Of a stretch of 40,040 nt of DNA, positions 39,248 to 40,040 are shown piece after piece. Both the position numbers and the translations under genes were made by a program. The notes under the pieces were generated by a model, which had not been told where the DNA came from, searched no databases, and was given only the letters and a program-made list of their open reading frames with translations. Location of the stretch: IMG/VR virus record IMGVR_UViG_3300037486_000126, positions 1 to 40,040 of that record; one strand, given 5' to 3'. Each line of letters starts with the position of its first letter. Position 1 is the stretch's first letter. The DNA comes from a virus.

Positions 39248-40040
39248 GCCCCACCTACGATATCGTTCCCCACCGCCTGATCCCCGGTGTCTCTGTCTCG
39301 TGCTGCGCTCTCCCTGAGAGACTCACGTGGACGAACAACAATGCGGGCGGCTTCGGGACGGCGGAGTGGGATCAACGCGGCGAACCCGCTGACAACGGCA
39401 CCGAAGTGACGATCTCCTGCGAGGGCGCGACGGGTTTCGAGGGCAAGGTGCGCGAATCTACGCTGGGCATCGGCGAGAAGCAGATGTACCGCGTCTCCTG
39501 CGTGGGGCGTTACGAGGATCTCAAGGACGACGAGACCGTGGAGGCCGTTTTCGCCGACCGGGACCTGTCACAGTGGCAGCAGGCCGACTGCAACAACTGG
39601 CAGGCCGCGCCTGACTTCGCTATCAGCACGGACCTCACCAACTCCCTCCTGTTCAACTTCCCTGAGGGGGAGCCCGGCGCACTCAAGGTGGACTTCACCG
39701 ACCCCAGCTCCCCGTACATGAGCGGACGCAAGCCGAACTTGCCGCACACGGGCAACTGGATCCCCTATTGGGATCCCGGCGACTTCGGTGCTCCAAAGGT
39801 CCTGTGGACAGCGACCTACTATCACGTGGGTGGCGGCGCAAGCACCAAGAAGGCCAGCGGCATATCCTTCAACGCCTACTGGGATCTGCGTAGCCCCCTG
39901 CTGGACGCCATGGAGACCCCGGACTACACGCGCCCCATCCGGCGGGCCTGCTATGGCCCCCCCTTGAGCCACAAGAACAAGCACGCCGACTATCCCTACT
40001 TCAACTACTGGACCGACTTCATCGGCTGGAACAACCGCAC
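39244..40040 (+). CDS. Tail/baseplate protein, incomplete at the window edge
   Basis: Starts in an ATGA overlap and remains open to the end (265 codons visible). The beta-rich sequence PTYDIVPHRLIPGVSVSCCALPERLTWTNNNAGGFGTAEWDQ, then GFEGKVRESTLGIGEKQMYRVSCVGRYEDLKDDETVEAVFADRDLSQW, resembles baseplate hub/distal tail proteins that link the tail tip to fibres ('W.n...G.g...f'). The catalytic or binding part, if any, lies beyond the window. Confidence 0.6.
   Translation, partial: MSPTYDIVPHRLIPGVSVSCCALPERLTWTNNNAGGFGTAEWDQRGEPADNGTEVTISCEGATGFEGKVRESTLGIGEKQMYRVSCVGRYEDLKDDETVEAVFADRDLSQWQQADCNNWQAAPDFAISTDLTNSLLFNFPEGEPGALKVDFTDPSSPYMSGRKPNLPHTGNWIPYWDPGDFGAPKVLWTATYYHVGGGASTKKASGISFNAYWDLRSPLLDAMETPDYTRPIRRACYGPPLSHKNKHADYPYFNYWTDFIGWNNR

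Noticed and set aside
1-40040. Integrase, attachment site, tRNA or lysis gene
   Set aside because: None could be recognised on either strand. The excisionase-like HTH at 474 alone is not evidence for a temperate lifestyle.
1-40040. GATC excess as a cyanobacterial (HIP1, GCGATCGC) signature
   Set aside because: The excess is in GATC in many contexts, not mainly in the octamer GCGATCGC, and no cyanophage-type gene is present, so the host cannot be inferred from it.

Overview
The window is part of a tailed double-stranded DNA phage genome (or a complete phage-like prophage segment), seen as about 55 tightly packed genes that all run on the + strand. It is GC-rich. Start and stop codons are chained by ATGA, GTGA, TGATG and even TTGA overlaps, GTG and TTG starts are common, and I see no integrase, transposase, tRNA or lysis gene. 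The long tape-measure protein (1201 aa) and lack of any sheath gene point to a long, non-contractile tail (siphovirus-like). The head genes (portal with MuF-like tail, protease/scaffold with nested scaffold start, gp36-like connector) resemble the Mu-type head module. The host cannot be named; it is probably a GC-rich bacterium.

Layout. 1-1.7 kb: small accessory genes (cysteine-rich protein, two tiny membrane proteins, a helix-turn-helix protein, one tagged protein). 1.7-5 kb: a recombination module, YqaJ-type exonuclease plus RecT with small zinc-finger genes between, driven from a hairpin-promoter element at 1707-1755. 5-8.1 kb: a second copy of that element (4953-5003), an XRE regulator, coiled-coil and zinc proteins, a replication-initiation protein with possible iterons inside its gene, a VRR-NUC nuclease and two zinc/winged-helix paralogues. 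8.15-8.40 kb: the only sizeable intergenic region, with a G-run and a strong hairpin. 8.4-11 kb: a second small-gene operon ending with a nuclease-like gene that overruns a ParB-DUF4417 fusion. 11-18 kb: a block of eight proteins that share a short Gly/Arg N-terminal tag (a ninth lies at 996), including three tandem HExxH metallopeptidase paralogues and one ADP-ribosyltransferase-like protein, arranged around the terminase genes. 18-28.8 kb: portal, two small virion proteins, a 1548-aa repeat adhesin with an inserted Asp-box propeller, protease/scaffold, decoration protein, major capsid protein. 28.9-40 kb: neck, tail tube, chaperone-like proteins, tape measure and two distal-tail/adhesin genes, the last cut by the window edge.

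The most interesting candidate system is the tagged set: otherwise unrelated proteins, several with enzyme signatures typical of phage effectors (zincins, ADP-ribosyltransferase), carry the same N-terminal motif (MGTRxxGxGRGGLxG or MGRNxGGxGGK) whose codons are diverged, so the motif is kept at the protein level. I infer a cargo or capsid-loading label for proteins that are packaged and perhaps injected, by analogy with the capsid-targeting sequences of T4 internal proteins and Alt. A second whole-window signal is strong enrichment of GATC, which drops to almost zero in two adhesin modules (22.3-23.25 kb and 37.84-38.57 kb), marking them as recently acquired.
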